Source: Pararoseomonas sp. SCSIO 73927 (lineage in GTDB: Bacteria; Pseudomonadota; Alphaproteobacteria; Acetobacterales; Acetobacteraceae). Taken from it: a DNA stretch of 64,000 nucleotides. The stretch is from NCBI RefSeq assembly GCF_037040815.1, contig NZ_CP146232.1:3504001-3568000 (forward strand), in the 5' to 3' direction. The position numbers and the translations under genes are program-made. Under the pieces are notes generated by a model. The model was given only the letters and a program-made list of their open reading frames with translations, had not been told where the DNA came from and searched no databases. The stretch's first letter is position 1. Each line of letters begins with the position of its first letter. Of this stretch, positions 7,387 through 15,888 are shown piece after piece.

Positions 7387-8013
7387 TCAGCCCCCTTCGC
7401 GGGAGGAGAGCTGCGATACCTGCTGGCGCATCGCGTCCAGCAGGGCGGAGACGCGGCCACCGTTGCGCCCGATGACGGAGGCGTACTCGCTGCGCGTGGT
7501 CAGGCGCAGGGAGGTGCCCTCGGCGATCAGGTCCACGATCCGGGGCTGCCCGCCCACCTCGCTCACGCGCCAGTCCAGGGAGACGGGGCCGCCATTGGGC
7601 CGCTCCACGATGGTGTTCACCAGCGCGTCGTCCTCCGTCCGCTGCTGGCTGCGGCCGAGGGAGAAGCGCACCCCCTGGTACTCGCCGAAGCGGGCGGAGA
7701 GGTTGCGGATCAGCACCTCCTCGAACAGCCGCATGTACTGGGCCTGCTCGTCCGGGGTCGCCTGGCGCAGGTAGCGCCCGAGGATGAAGCGGCCGACCCC
7801 CTCCACGTCCACCGCGCGGCGCAGCACCGCCGCCACCTGCTCCCGCCGCTGCGCCACGGCGCCGCGACCGTTGATGGCGGCCACGAGCTCCTGGCCCGTG
7901 GACTGGATGAAGGCGGCCGCGCGGGCCGTGTCCACCGGCTGGGCAAAGGCGGGAAAGGCCCGCGCCGCCACCAGGGCGGCGCCGGCGGCGAGGAGGGTGC
8001 GTCGTGCGATCAT
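7387..8013 (-). CDS. mlaC: MlaC/Ttg2-family periplasmic phospholipid-binding protein
   Basis: 208 residues with a signal peptide (1-24, ending AFPAFAQP). The rest matches the Tol_Tol_Ttg2/MlaC family, which carries phospholipids across the periplasm between the outer-membrane MlaA and the inner-membrane MlaFEDB complex. Family features seen: the helical N-terminal half, the motif VEGVGRFILGRYLRQATPDE (about 77-96), then the stretch ending in FEEVLIRNLSARFGEY, and beta strands with SLDWRVSEVGGQPRIVDLIAEGTSL. It lies 171 bases downstream of mlaA on the same strand, so an mlaA-mlaC operon is likely. The inner-membrane mla genes are not in this window. Confidence 0.85.
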   Translation of the reverse strand: MIARRTLLAAGAALVAARAFPAFAQPVDTARAAAFIQSTGQELVAAINGRGAVAQRREQVAAVLRRAVDVEGVGRFILGRYLRQATPDEQAQYMRLFEEVLIRNLSARFGEYQGVRFSLGRSQQRTEDDALVNTIVERPNGGPVSLDWRVSEVGGQPRIVDLIAEGTSLRLTTRSEYASVIGRNGGRVSALLDAMRQQVSQLSSREGG

Positions 8014-8184
8014 CTCGTCCGGGATCTCGTTCTGCTGTGCGGCACCGGCCGGCCCTTCAGGGCCGCCCGTCCGCAGGTGGTGCGCTGGCGTCGCCGCCTC
8101 AACGCCCCCTGAACGCGAGCGGGCGGGTTCCGTTCCGTGCGACCCGCCGCCCGCTGCGCGGCTCAGCCCGGCGTGGCTCCGCGC

Positions 8185-9006
8185 TCAGGGCTGCGGCGAA
8201 CGGGGCGTGGTGTCCGGCAGCCCGGTACCAAGCCCCTGCGGCGCGGCGGGGGTGGCGGCCGGGGTATTGGCGATCTCCCGCGCCCGCTGCTGGCGATAGG
8301 CGCTGCGCAGCGTGGCGTAGGGATCCAGGCTGGTGCGCTGGACGTCGTCCAGCGGGTCCAGCAGGGATTCGCGGGTGCTCACCACCGTCACGCCCGCGCG
8401 GACGCCGTTGGCGATGTCCATGGCGTCCGGGTGGCCGAAGGTGAGCCAGGTGAGGGGATCGGCGGCGATCCCGGCCGCGAAGCCCAGCAGGTCGCGCGGG
8501 TTGCTCGGGCCGAGGAGAGGGATGAAGAGGTAGGGTCCTTCCTCGATTCCCGCCACGGCGAAGGTCTGGCCGAAATCCTCCGTGTGCGGCGGCAGGCCGA
8601 ATTCCCGGGCCACGTCGATGAAGCCGCCGACCCCGAGGGTGGAGTTCAGCAGGAAGCGCCCCAGCGTCTCCCCGAAGCGCTGCGTCTCGCCCTGCAGCGC
8701 GTCGTTCATCGCCACCACGGGGCTGCGCAGGTTGCTCAGGAAATTGGAGATGCCGGTGCGGACGGGCTGGGGCAGCACGGCGCGGTAGCCGATCGCCACC
8801 GGGCGCAGCACGACCGTGTCGATCGCCTGGTGCACGTCGTACATCGCGCGGTTGAAGGGCTCGATCGGGTCGTTGGTGGCCCGGAACTCCTCCACCGCCT
8901 CCCGGTCATCCGCCGGGGGGCGCGTGGCGCAGCCGGACAGGGCGGCGCCGGTCAGAACGAGGGCGAGGGCGGCCGGTGCCAGGCGGGGCAGGATGAAGGG
9001 GCGCAT
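8185..9006 (-). CDS. mlaA: MlaA/VacJ outer-membrane lipoprotein
   Basis: 273 residues. A lipoprotein signal peptide ends in the lipobox LSGC (Cys about residue 25), so the protein is anchored in the outer membrane, where MlaA removes misplaced phospholipids from the outer leaflet. The family core is present: NDPIEPFNRAMYDVHQAIDT, then LSNLRSPVVAMNDALQG, FLLNSTLGVGGFIDVA, HTEDFGQTFAVAGIEEGPYL and PLLGPSNPRDLLG. ATG 9006 is chosen because it opens the signal peptide directly; an in-frame GTG at 9033 would add nine polar residues. The mlaC-like gene follows. Confidence 0.92.
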   Translation of the reverse strand: MRPFILPRLAPAALALVLTGAALSGCATRPPADDREAVEEFRATNDPIEPFNRAMYDVHQAIDTVVLRPVAIGYRAVLPQPVRTGISNFLSNLRSPVVAMNDALQGETQRFGETLGRFLLNSTLGVGGFIDVAREFGLPPHTEDFGQTFAVAGIEEGPYLFIPLLGPSNPRDLLGFAAGIAADPLTWLTFGHPDAMDIANGVRAGVTVVSTRESLLDPLDDVQRTSLDPYATLRSAYRQQRAREIANTPAATPAAPQGLGTGLPDTTPRSPQP

Positions 9007-9286
9007 GATTCCAGGGCTCGGTTCAGCCTCCACTTAGCACCCGCGGCAGGGCGAGTGAACTGCCCGGTTCAGTATGGCGGTTCTGCTGTACGCACCGTCG
9101 CGTGATCGGCTGTTCGCGCCCTGCGCAGCGGGTAGCGGCGATCTCCTGGTCTGCCGCGGCCATCGCGCATCGCCGCTGCCGGCCGTCCGCGTTAGAGGGC
9201 GTCCGGGGAGGAGCTTTCCCGCGCGGAAGCGGCGGAGAAAATTCTGACTCTCGGATGATGGCCCGGTTGATGGAAAGGACAGCAGG

Positions 9287-9619
9287 GTGACGGAGGCGTG
9301 GATCCTGGCAGCCGGCTTCGTCGGGGGCGTGGCGGGTGGGGCAATCGGCGCCCGGCTCGCGGCCGCCGCGGCCTGGAAGGGCGGCCTCATCGCGGGCCTC
9401 GCCACCATCCTGCAGTTCGCCGTCGCTTCAGCGCTGGACCTTGAGGGGATCGTCCTCGTCTCCCTCCTCTACCTTGTCGCGGCGGGCCTCGTCGGCGGCC
9501 GATGGGGGCTGGGACTGACCGGCCGGCAGATCTCCATTGTGGTGATCGGCAGCTTCCTCTTCGCGGTCATGGCCGGCTTCGCGGCCATCCGGCTGACCGT
9601 CACCCCAGTCGAGGGATAG
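9287..9619 (+). CDS. Small integral membrane protein, unknown function
   Basis: 110 residues from GTG 9287, with GGAAAGGAC and AGCAGG just upstream. The sequence is hydrophobic throughout, with four likely spans: ILAAGFVGGVAGGAIGARLA (about 6-25), then 32-50, 54-74 and 82-101. Gly and Ala dominate. I do not recognise a family. Its stop is 9 bases from the stop of the convergent BASS-like gene, so any termination signals are shared or overlapping. The 280 bases between mlaA and this start hold no gene I can support. Confidence 0.55.
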   Translation: MTEAWILAAGFVGGVAGGAIGARLAAAAAWKGGLIAGLATILQFAVASALDLEGIVLVSLLYLVAAGLVGGRWGLGLTGRQISIVVIGSFLFAVMAGFAAIRLTVTPVEG

Positions 9620-9628
9620 GTGGACTCT

Positions 9629-10567
9629 TCAGGCCTCGACACGCAGCCGCCGGTAGACAGGCCGCAACAGGAACGGGCTCAGGAACAGCGGAAACTGGCA
9701 CAGCGCGAAGAAGAGCAGCACCTGCGGGTCCGTCGCCGCCGGCAGCACCGCGAAGTACAGCGCCATGTTCCGGTTGCCGGAGAGCAGCCCGGCCGAGAGC
9801 GCCACCCTCTGTCCCGCCGGCCGGAATGCCAGCGCCGTCGCCGCGTTCAGCCCGAAGGACCCCGCGAAGGCCAGCGCCAGCCCGCCCAGCACGAATCCCG
9901 GCGCCGCCAGCAGCCGCGCCAGCACCCCGTCCATGATCCCGAAGCCGTAGAGCACGACGAGCAGGACCACCGTCCCGTCCACCGCCCGCCCCCAGCGGTC
10001 CAGCACCGCCGGCGCCACGATCCGGCGGATGAGGACGGAGAGGACCAGCGGCAGCCCGACCACCAGCATCAGCCGCCCCATGAGCGCGGGGATGGAGATG
10101 GCGAGGTCGATGCCCAGCAGCCCGAGGGCGAGGGGAGGGGCCGTGAAGGGGATGAGGAGCGTGGAGAGCACCGCCACGACGAGGGAGATCTCCCCGTCCA
10201 ACCCCACCAGCCGCGCGAAGGCGGGGGAGGAGGTGGCGGCGCAGCCCGTGGCCATGATGACCAGTGCCGCCCCCAGGGGCCCGTCCATCCCCGCCAACCA
10301 CGCCGCGGCGAAGGCCAGGACCGGGCAGGCCAGCAGCAGCCAGGCCAGCAGCCCCGCCACCAGGACGGGCCGGCGCAGATAGGCCAGGACCTGGGCGGGA
10401 TCGACCCGCAGCAGAACGAGCGTCATCAGGGAGGCGACGACGGGCGTCACCACGTCCCGCAGGGCGGCGGTGACCGGGGCGGGGGTGAGAAGGGCCGCGA
10501 AGATGCCGATTGCCAGGAGCGTGCCTCCGTTCCGGGCGGACCATTCCAGGGCAGGGCGCAGCGGCAA
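9629..10567 (-). CDS. BASS-family (bile acid:sodium symporter-like) permease
   Basis: 312 residues with about ten hydrophobic spans. Two motifs mark the BASS/SBF fold, in which crossover helices form the sodium and substrate site: GCAATSSPAFARLVGLDGE (about 110-128) in the first repeat and LSAGLLSGNRNMALYFAVLP (about 257-276) in the second. Members import bile acids, pantothenate or other organic anions, and related families export arsenite. Substrate cannot be inferred. ATG 10567 is 64 bases from the divergent helicase gene, so the two promoters share a short region. Similar soil-bacterial proteins are usually labelled only as symporter-like. Confidence 0.68.
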   Translation of the reverse strand: MPLRPALEWSARNGGTLLAIGIFAALLTPAPVTAALRDVVTPVVASLMTLVLLRVDPAQVLAYLRRPVLVAGLLAWLLLACPVLAFAAAWLAGMDGPLGAALVIMATGCAATSSPAFARLVGLDGEISLVVAVLSTLLIPFTAPPLALGLLGIDLAISIPALMGRLMLVVGLPLVLSVLIRRIVAPAVLDRWGRAVDGTVVLLVVLYGFGIMDGVLARLLAAPGFVLGGLALAFAGSFGLNAATALAFRPAGQRVALSAGLLSGNRNMALYFAVLPAATDPQVLLFFALCQFPLFLSPFLLRPVYRRLRVEA

Positions 10568-10631
10568 GCGGAACTCCCTCCGCGCCCTTCTCCGGTGGCG
10601 CGGGTTCGCGTCCCGTTCTATAGCCGCCCCC

Positions 10632-12875
10632 GTGTTCCCGCCAGCCCAGCCCCCATCCCCGTCCTCTGGCCCTTTCCCCGATTCCGGGACCGACTACCTC
10701 GCCAAGCTCAACCCGGAGCAGCGCGAGGCGGTGGAGACCGTGGACGGCCCCCTGCTGGTTCTCGCCGGCGCCGGCACGGGCAAGACCCGGGTGCTGACCA
10801 CCCGCTTCGCCCATATCCTGATGACCCGCCGCGCCTTCCCCAACCAGGTGCTGGCCGTCACTTTCACCAACAAGGCGGCGAAGGAGATGCGGGAGCGCGT
10901 CTCCACCATCCTTGGCCGCCCCGCCGAAGGCCTCTGGCTCGGCACATTCCACGCGCTCTGCGCGCGCATGCTGCGGCGGCACGCGGAATATGTCGGGCTG
11001 ACGAGTTCCTTCACCATCCTCGACACGGATGACCAGATGCGCCTGCTGAAGCAGGTGATGGATGCCGCCGTGGTGGACATCAAGCGCTGGCCGGCCCAGG
11101 GCATGATGGCGGTGATCCAGCGCTGGAAGGATCGCGGCCTGACCCCCGCCCGCGTGACGCCCGCCGAGGACAGCGACTACGCCAACAACAAGGCCCGCCA
11201 GATCTACGAGGCCTACCAGTCCCGCCTGAAGGACCTGAACACTGCCGATTTCGGCGACCTGATGCTGCACATGGCGGAGATCCTGCGGACCCAGCCCGAC
11301 GTGCTGGCGCAGTACCACCGCGCCTTCCGCTACATCCTGGTGGACGAGTACCAGGACACGAACACCGTGCAGTACCTGTGGCTGCGCCTGCTGGCGCAGA
11401 GCCACCACAACATCTGCTGCGTGGGCGACGACGACCAGTCCATCTACTCCTGGCGCGGGGCGGAGGTGGAGAACATCCTGCGCTTCGAGAAGGACTTTCC
11501 CGGCGCGCGCATCGTGCGGCTGGAATCCAACTACCGCTCCACGAAGCCCATCCTCGCCACCGCCGCGCACCTCATCGCCAAGAACGAGGGGCGGCTGGGC
11601 AAGACCCTGCGCTCCGGCCGCAACGACGCGGAGGGCGAGAAGGTCCGCGTCGTCTCCCTCTGGGACTCCGAGGAGGAGGCCCGCATGGTCGGGGAACGGA
11701 TCGAGCAGGCGCAGCGCAAGGGCGTTTCGCTGGCCGAGACCGCCATCCTCGTCCGCGCCGGCTTCCAGACGCGTTCGTTTGAGGAACGGCTGATCACCCT
11801 CGGCATCCCCTACCGCGTCGTCGGCGGCCTGAAGTTCTACGAGCGCGCGGAGATCCGCGACGCCATGGCCTACATGCGCGTGATGCACCAGCCCAGCGAC
11901 GACCTGGCCTTCGAGCGCATCGTGAACACCCCCAAGCGCGGCATCGGCGACGGCGCGCTGCAGCAGATGCACATGGGCGCGCGGGAGCAGTCCATCCCGC
12001 TGGCCATCGCCGCCGAGCGCCTCTCTCGCACGGAAGCCCTGCGCGCCAAGCCGCGCGCCGCGATGCGCGAGCTGTTCGACGGCTTCGCCCGCTGGCGCGC
12101 GCTGATGCAGAAGGATGGGCATGTGGTGGCGGTCGCCACCATGCTCGACGAGTCCGGCTACACGGAGATGTGGAAGCAGGACAAGTCGGCCGAGGCGCCC
12201 GGCCGGCTGGAGAACCTGAAGGAGCTGGTGCGCGCGATCGGCGAGTTCCCGACGCTGGAGGGTTTCCTCGAGCACGTCGCGCTGGTGATGGAGAACGACG
12301 AGAACGCGGATGCCGAGCGCGTCTCCCTCATGACGCTGCATGCCGCCAAGGGCCTGGAATTCGACCTCGTCTTCCTGCCGGGCTGGGAGGAGGGGCTGTT
12401 CCCCCACCAGCGCGCGCTGGACGAGGGCGGCACCAAGTCGCTCGAGGAGGAGCGTCGCCTCGCCTATGTCGGCATCACCCGCGCGCGGAAGATGGCGGTG
12501 ATCAGCCACGCCGCGAACCGCCGGGTTTACGGCAACTGGTCCGCCGCCATCCCCTCCCGCTTCCTCGACGAGCTCCCGCCCGACCAGATCGAGCGCGAGG
12601 GCGGCGGCGGCGCCCAGCGCGCACGGCTGGCGGATGCGCCGAGCGTCTTCGCCGGCGGCGGCATCTCCTCCTACCGCCCCCGCGTTATCGAGGCGGGCGC
12701 CTGGGAGGTGAAGGAACGCCCCGCGCGCGCGGATGCCATGCAGGTCGGCCAGCGCGTCTTCCACCAGAAGTTCGGCTATGGGCGGGTGACGGCGGTCGAG
12801 GACAACCGCCTGGAGGTCGATTTCGAGAAGGCGGGCACGAAGCGCGTCCTCGACAGCTTCGTGGAGAAGGCCTGA
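10632..12875 (+). CDS. uvrD: UvrD/PcrA-type superfamily 1 DNA helicase
   Basis: 747 residues, a normal UvrD/PcrA length. This 3'-5' helicase acts in nucleotide excision and mismatch repair and clears RecA filaments. Motif I is LAGAGTGKTRVL, motif II VDEYQDTN, motif III GDDDQSIYSWRGA, motif IV LESNYRST, motif V VSLMTLHAAKGLEFDLVFLP in part, and motif VI EERRLAYVGITRARK. The C-terminal FHQKFGYGRVTAVEDNRLEV is the Tudor-like RNA polymerase-binding tail found in UvrD/PcrA. GTG 10632 is chosen: it gives the expected N-terminus (FPPAQPPSPSSG... then LNPEQREAV), while an earlier in-frame start would overlap the divergent gene. The ribosome site is weak. prmA follows 25 bases later. Confidence 0.93.
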   Translation: MFPPAQPPSPSSGPFPDSGTDYLAKLNPEQREAVETVDGPLLVLAGAGTGKTRVLTTRFAHILMTRRAFPNQVLAVTFTNKAAKEMRERVSTILGRPAEGLWLGTFHALCARMLRRHAEYVGLTSSFTILDTDDQMRLLKQVMDAAVVDIKRWPAQGMMAVIQRWKDRGLTPARVTPAEDSDYANNKARQIYEAYQSRLKDLNTADFGDLMLHMAEILRTQPDVLAQYHRAFRYILVDEYQDTNTVQYLWLRLLAQSHHNICCVGDDDQSIYSWRGAEVENILRFEKDFPGARIVRLESNYRSTKPILATAAHLIAKNEGRLGKTLRSGRNDAEGEKVRVVSLWDSEEEARMVGERIEQAQRKGVSLAETAILVRAGFQTRSFEERLITLGIPYRVVGGLKFYERAEIRDAMAYMRVMHQPSDDLAFERIVNTPKRGIGDGALQQMHMGAREQSIPLAIAAERLSRTEALRAKPRAAMRELFDGFARWRALMQKDGHVVAVATMLDESGYTEMWKQDKSAEAPGRLENLKELVRAIGEFPTLEGFLEHVALVMENDENADAERVSLMTLHAAKGLEFDLVFLPGWEEGLFPHQRALDEGGTKSLEEERRLAYVGITRARKMAVISHAANRRVYGNWSAAIPSRFLDELPPDQIEREGGGGAQRARLADAPSVFAGGGISSYRPRVIEAGAWEVKERPARADAMQVGQRVFHQKFGYGRVTAVEDNRLEVDFEKAGTKRVLDSFVEKA

Positions 12876-12900
12876 TGTCGCACACTGACGGGCGCGCCTG

Positions 12901-13806
12901 ATGTCGCGACACCATCCCCAGAACCTGGAGACGGTCTGGATCGAGGACCTGCCGGAGGAGGCCGTGCCCGCCGTCGAGGCCGCCTTCGAGCGCGCCTGCC
13001 GCAGCGTCGCCCTGTTCCTGAACGAGGAGACCGACACTTGGCGCGTGGAGGGCGTGCGTGAGGAGGGGACGAAGGACGACGACCTCACCGCCGCCCTGGC
13101 CCTAGCCTCCCTGACCACTGGTCTGGACCTCACGCCCCAGCGCGCCCCGGTGGAATCGGAGGGTTGGCTCGCCCGCACCGCCCAGTCCTTCCCGGAGCAG
13201 GCCATCGGCGGCCGCGTGGTCATCCGCCCCACCCACCTACCGGATCGCAAGCTCTGGGGCCGCACGGTGCTGAAGCTGGACGCCGGGATCGCCTTCGGCA
13301 GCGGGGAGCACGCCTCCACCCAGGGCTGCCTCATCGCCTTTGAGGGCGTGGCGCGCCGCATGGCCAAGCTGCCGAAGGACCGGCTGCGGATGCTGGATCT
13401 CGGCGCCGGCTCCGGCATCCTCGCCATGGCCGCTGCCTCCGCCCTGCACCGCCGCGTGCTGGCGACCGACATCGAGCCCTGGTCCGTCCGCGTGGCGAAC
13501 GGGAACGCCGGTATGAACGGCCTGCGCACGCAGGTCCGCTCCATCCTGGCAGATGGCTGGAAGAACCCCGCCGTCTCGAAGGGGAGCTACGACCTCGTCT
13601 TCGCCAACATCCTCGCTCGCCCGCTCTGCGCCATGGCCGGCGACATGGCGCGCCACCTGCGCCCGGGCGGCACCGCGATCCTGGCCGGGCTCCTCGGCAA
13701 GCAGGCGAACTGGGTGCTGGCCGCGCATCGCCGCGGCGGGCTGGTGCTGGAGCGCCGCCTGAACATCGGCCCCTGGACGACGCTGGTCCTGCGGAAGCGG
13801 GGCTGA
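12901..13806 (+). CDS. prmA: Ribosomal protein L11 methyltransferase PrmA
   Basis: 301 residues. PrmA trimethylates lysines and the N-terminus of ribosomal protein L11 using S-adenosylmethionine. The N-terminal substrate-recognition domain (1-120) is followed by a Rossmann methyltransferase domain with FGSGEHASTQ, LDLGAGSGILAMAA (SAM loop), ATDIEPWSVRVANGN and DLVFANILARPL, all typical of PrmA. The L11-binding region contains WEVEG-like WRVEGVREEG. ATG 12901 is preceded by a 9-codon frame starting at 12874, which is rejected. Likely cotranscribed with the helicase. A weak stem (GCGCCCC / GGGGCGC, 13814-13841) follows. Confidence 0.93.
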   Translation: MSRHHPQNLETVWIEDLPEEAVPAVEAAFERACRSVALFLNEETDTWRVEGVREEGTKDDDLTAALALASLTTGLDLTPQRAPVESEGWLARTAQSFPEQAIGGRVVIRPTHLPDRKLWGRTVLKLDAGIAFGSGEHASTQGCLIAFEGVARRMAKLPKDRLRMLDLGAGSGILAMAAASALHRRVLATDIEPWSVRVANGNAGMNGLRTQVRSILADGWKNPAVSKGSYDLVFANILARPLCAMAGDMARHLRPGGTAILAGLLGKQANWVLAAHRRGGLVLERRLNIGPWTTLVLRKRG

Positions 13807-13942
13807 TCCCATGGCGCCCCTCTTGCCTGGCGCTGGGGCGCTGCCTGCCATCCATCCCAACGGGCGCACCCTGCTACCCCACCCGCCTCAGGGCAGCGCT
13901 TGCCTCAACCCCATCACCGACCCTCGCGGGTCATTGGCTCTG

Positions 13943-14548
13943 TCAGCGGATGGTCGAGAGTGAGGCGATCGCCGCCTTGAGCACGGCCGTCTCCAGATCG
14001 AGCAGCGCGGACTCGGATGGCAGGGCTCGCTGCAACGCCAGTCCGTCGAGAACGGTGAGCAGGAACTGTGAGCGGGCGATATTGTCGCCGCGGGAGAGTG
14101 CGCCCTCCTCGACGAGGACCGACAGCCAGGACTGAACGCGACGGAGGGCCTGCCGCCTCAGCTCGACATAGCCTGCCCTGTGGTCGGCCGCCGCGCCCGG
14201 AGCGATGAAGGCGTGGTAGAGGTCCGACCACACATCCCGAGCTCGGTCGCCGACATCGATGGGGTTGAGCATGTGCCGGCAGCACTCGAGCAGTCGCTCA
14301 TCCGCTGGAACCGTGGCGTCGCGGATCCGCCCGTCCGGCAGAGCCTCCTCGTAGAGGGACGAGAACACCGCATCGAGCAGCTCCCGCTGAGTGGGGAAAT
14401 GATAGCGCAGGGTCCCCATGCCGACGCCCGCCCGCGCGGCGACGGCACGGACGCTCAGGCGCCTCTCCTTTCCCTCCTGAACGAGCGCTATCGAGGCGTG
14501 GAGGATCCGGTCCCGGGTGGTTGGCGCTTGAGGATCCTTCCGGGTCAT
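13943..14548 (-). CDS. TetR-family transcriptional regulator
   Basis: 201 residues from ATG 14548. The N-terminal helix-turn-helix is clear: RDRILHASIALVQEGKERRL, then SVRAVAARAGVGMGTLRYHF (about 33-52) and PTQRELLDAVF, the family pattern. The C-terminal ligand domain (about 65-201) is helical and not diagnostic. A longer frame from GTG 14590 would run through two palindromic boxes, so the ATG is preferred. A perfect TTGACA lies 30 bases upstream, and a transcript from it would begin close to the ATG itself, suggesting leaderless translation (inference). It is divergent from the small gene at 14630 and probably represses itself and that gene. Confidence 0.86.
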   Translation of the reverse strand: MTRKDPQAPTTRDRILHASIALVQEGKERRLSVRAVAARAGVGMGTLRYHFPTQRELLDAVFSSLYEEALPDGRIRDATVPADERLLECCRHMLNPIDVGDRARDVWSDLYHAFIAPGAAADHRAGYVELRRQALRRVQSWLSVLVEEGALSRGDNIARSQFLLTVLDGLALQRALPSESALLDLETAVLKAAIASLSTIR

Positions 14549-14563
14549 AGACGGACAGGGCTC

Positions 14564-14597
14564 GCACAGCGTGCTATTGTCAATCCGCACACTGTGC
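14564..14597. promoter_or_regulatory. Paired operator boxes in the TetR/small-gene divergent region
   Basis: GCACAGCGTGCTA (14564-14576) and GCACACTGTGCTA (14587-14599) are near-identical 13-base repeats, each built on a GCACA-N-TGTGC dyad, with centres 23 bases apart (about two helical turns). Between them, on the minus strand, lies a perfect TTGACA (14583-14578), the likely -35 of the tetR promoter; the -10 (CCCTGT at 14560-14555) is poor. This is the expected layout for autorepression by the adjacent TetR protein. Confidence 0.62.
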
Positions 14598-14629
14598 TAG
14601 AGCGCTGATCGGAAGCATCGGAGAGGCCT

Positions 14630-14995
14630 GTGTCCCTGTCTGAGCCGCCGTCATCGGCGTGGCGCAAGCGCCTGCTGGGCTTCGTCATGGTCGTTATTTC
14701 GGTCGGAGCTCCTGTGATGACGACGACCTCTGTCGCGTCGTCGCGGGTGCGACCGCACCCGGAATCGCCGGGTAGGCAATGGATACGGCCTGCGCTTCTT
14801 TCCGCACAGCAAGGCAACGAACGGATGAGCGAGTTCAAGATCGGTGACACCGTGAGGATCACCGGTCCCGTCATGCGGGGCAACGTCGGAACGGTCGTCT
14901 GGAAGGACGACAGCGGCCAGAGATACCTCGTGCGCATCACCGCAGCGACGCAGAACTACTATCCGGCGGCGGAACTCGAGCTCTTCAGACCATGA
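14630..14995 (+). CDS. Small protein with N-terminal membrane span and KOW-like domain
   Basis: From GTG 14630, preceded by GGAGAGG, the frame encodes 121 residues: a hydrophobic segment (LLGFVMVVISVGAPVM, about 15-30), a polar linker, and a C-terminal 56-residue unit starting MSEFKIGDTVRITGPVMRGN. That unit has the short beta pattern of KOW/SH3-like small proteins (GDxVRITG, GNVGTVVWKDD, YLVRITAATQNYY). An alternative start at ATG 14825 would give just this unit. The gene is divergent from tetR and faces the operator boxes, so it is the probable regulatory target. The surroundings are less GC-rich than the rest, a hint of transfer. Function unknown. Confidence 0.55.
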   Translation: MSLSEPPSSAWRKRLLGFVMVVISVGAPVMTTTSVASSRVRPHPESPGRQWIRPALLSAQQGNERMSEFKIGDTVRITGPVMRGNVGTVVWKDDSGQRYLVRITAATQNYYPAAELELFRP

Positions 14996-14998
14996 GGA

Positions 14999-15016
14999 AT
15001 CGCGGCGTGCCGCGAT
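14999..15016 (+). terminator. Hairpin after the small KOW-like gene
   Basis: ATCGCGGC and GCCGCGAT pair across a GT dinucleotide, three bases after the stop at 14995 (effectively seven pairs with a four-base loop). No U-tract follows. Confidence 0.4.
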
Positions 15017-15145
15017 ACGGTGCTGGGGCAGAACCTTGGCATAAGGGTGGCAGCCTCCGACCAAAGGCTCCAGCACCGCCCACCGCTCGTCACGTGGCGC
15101 CGGAGCACCCCGGCTCATGCTTCCAGTTCAGGCGCTGACAGGCCC

Positions 15146-15736
15146 CTAGGAAGGCGCGATCTCGATCGTCGTGCCCGGCCCGCAGCGCGCCAGCAGATCG
15201 ACGAGCGCCGGGCGCTCGATCGAGACGCAGCCCAACGTCGGCCCCCAATCCGGCGCGGCCACGTGCAGGAAGATGGCGCTGCCCAGCCCTGGCACGGGCG
15301 GCGAGTCATTGTACCCGATCACCGCGATCACGTCGTAGAGGCCGTCCTCCCGCCACAGCTCCTCGTGGCTGCCGTCGAAGGGCAGGGTGACAGGGCGGTT
15401 GTACTCCGGCCGCCCCGCATCGTCGCACCAGCCGTCACTTGGCCGCAGCGCGCGGCAGGGCAGGGCGGTCTGCACGGGCGCCACGCGATCGGGCCGGTAC
15501 AACACCTCGCGCAACGGAAAGACCCCGGCGGGGGAGGCCTTGTCGCCCTCGCGCTTCTCCGCGCGGGCACCGGCCGCGCCGATCGCGCAGCGCAGGGCGA
15601 GATCACCGGCAACAAGCTGCCCGCGATCCGGCACCACCAGCCTCTCCAGCCCTGCAGCCGCCCGGGCAAGGAACGGAAGCGCCAACCCGGCCGCACCGGC
15701 GCCGAGAACGAACTGGCGGCGCCCGTGTCGCGACAT
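15146..15736 (-). CDS. L,D-transpeptidase (YkuD-fold) protein with Tat-like signal
   Basis: 196 residues. The N-terminus MSRHGRRQFVLGAGAAGLAL has a twin-arginine motif followed by a hydrophobic stretch, so export of a folded protein by Tat is likely. The rest matches the YkuD domain, whose members cross-link peptidoglycan or attach lipoproteins to it through a catalytic cysteine. The active-site pattern is HVAAPDWGPTLGCVSI (about 164-179): the His, the ...GC and the Ser are present (normally H-x14-17-[ST]-[HN]-G-C). The upstream part has KASPAGVFPLREVLYRPDR, also typical. ATG 15736 is used because it opens the signal sequence. Close relatives are annotated only as L,D-transpeptidase family. 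Confidence 0.8.
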   Translation of the reverse strand: MSRHGRRQFVLGAGAAGLALPFLARAAAGLERLVVPDRGQLVAGDLALRCAIGAAGARAEKREGDKASPAGVFPLREVLYRPDRVAPVQTALPCRALRPSDGWCDDAGRPEYNRPVTLPFDGSHEELWREDGLYDVIAVIGYNDSPPVPGLGSAIFLHVAAPDWGPTLGCVSIERPALVDLLARCGPGTTIEIAPS

Positions 15737-15888
15737 TTCGCGGTACGAGGCCCCTTCGCTTTCCGCCCTGCCGAGTTCCACGCTGCGCACTCCCTCGAGC
15801 GGATACCCCGCCGGGCACGAGGCTAGAAACGGCCTTGCCCCTGCCCGGATCACGGTCCCGTCGCCACGTCCTGCCCGGCTCGCCGAAG

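Noticed and set aside
9600..13544. Open frame of over 1300 codons antisense to the helicase and prmA
   Set aside because: Same GC effect; it runs through several real genes and the translation is compositionally biased with no motif.
14590..14608. Longer tetR start at GTG 14590
   Set aside because: It would put the operator boxes and the TTGACA inside the coding sequence; the extra residues (RIDNSTLCEPCPS) are not typical of TetR proteins.
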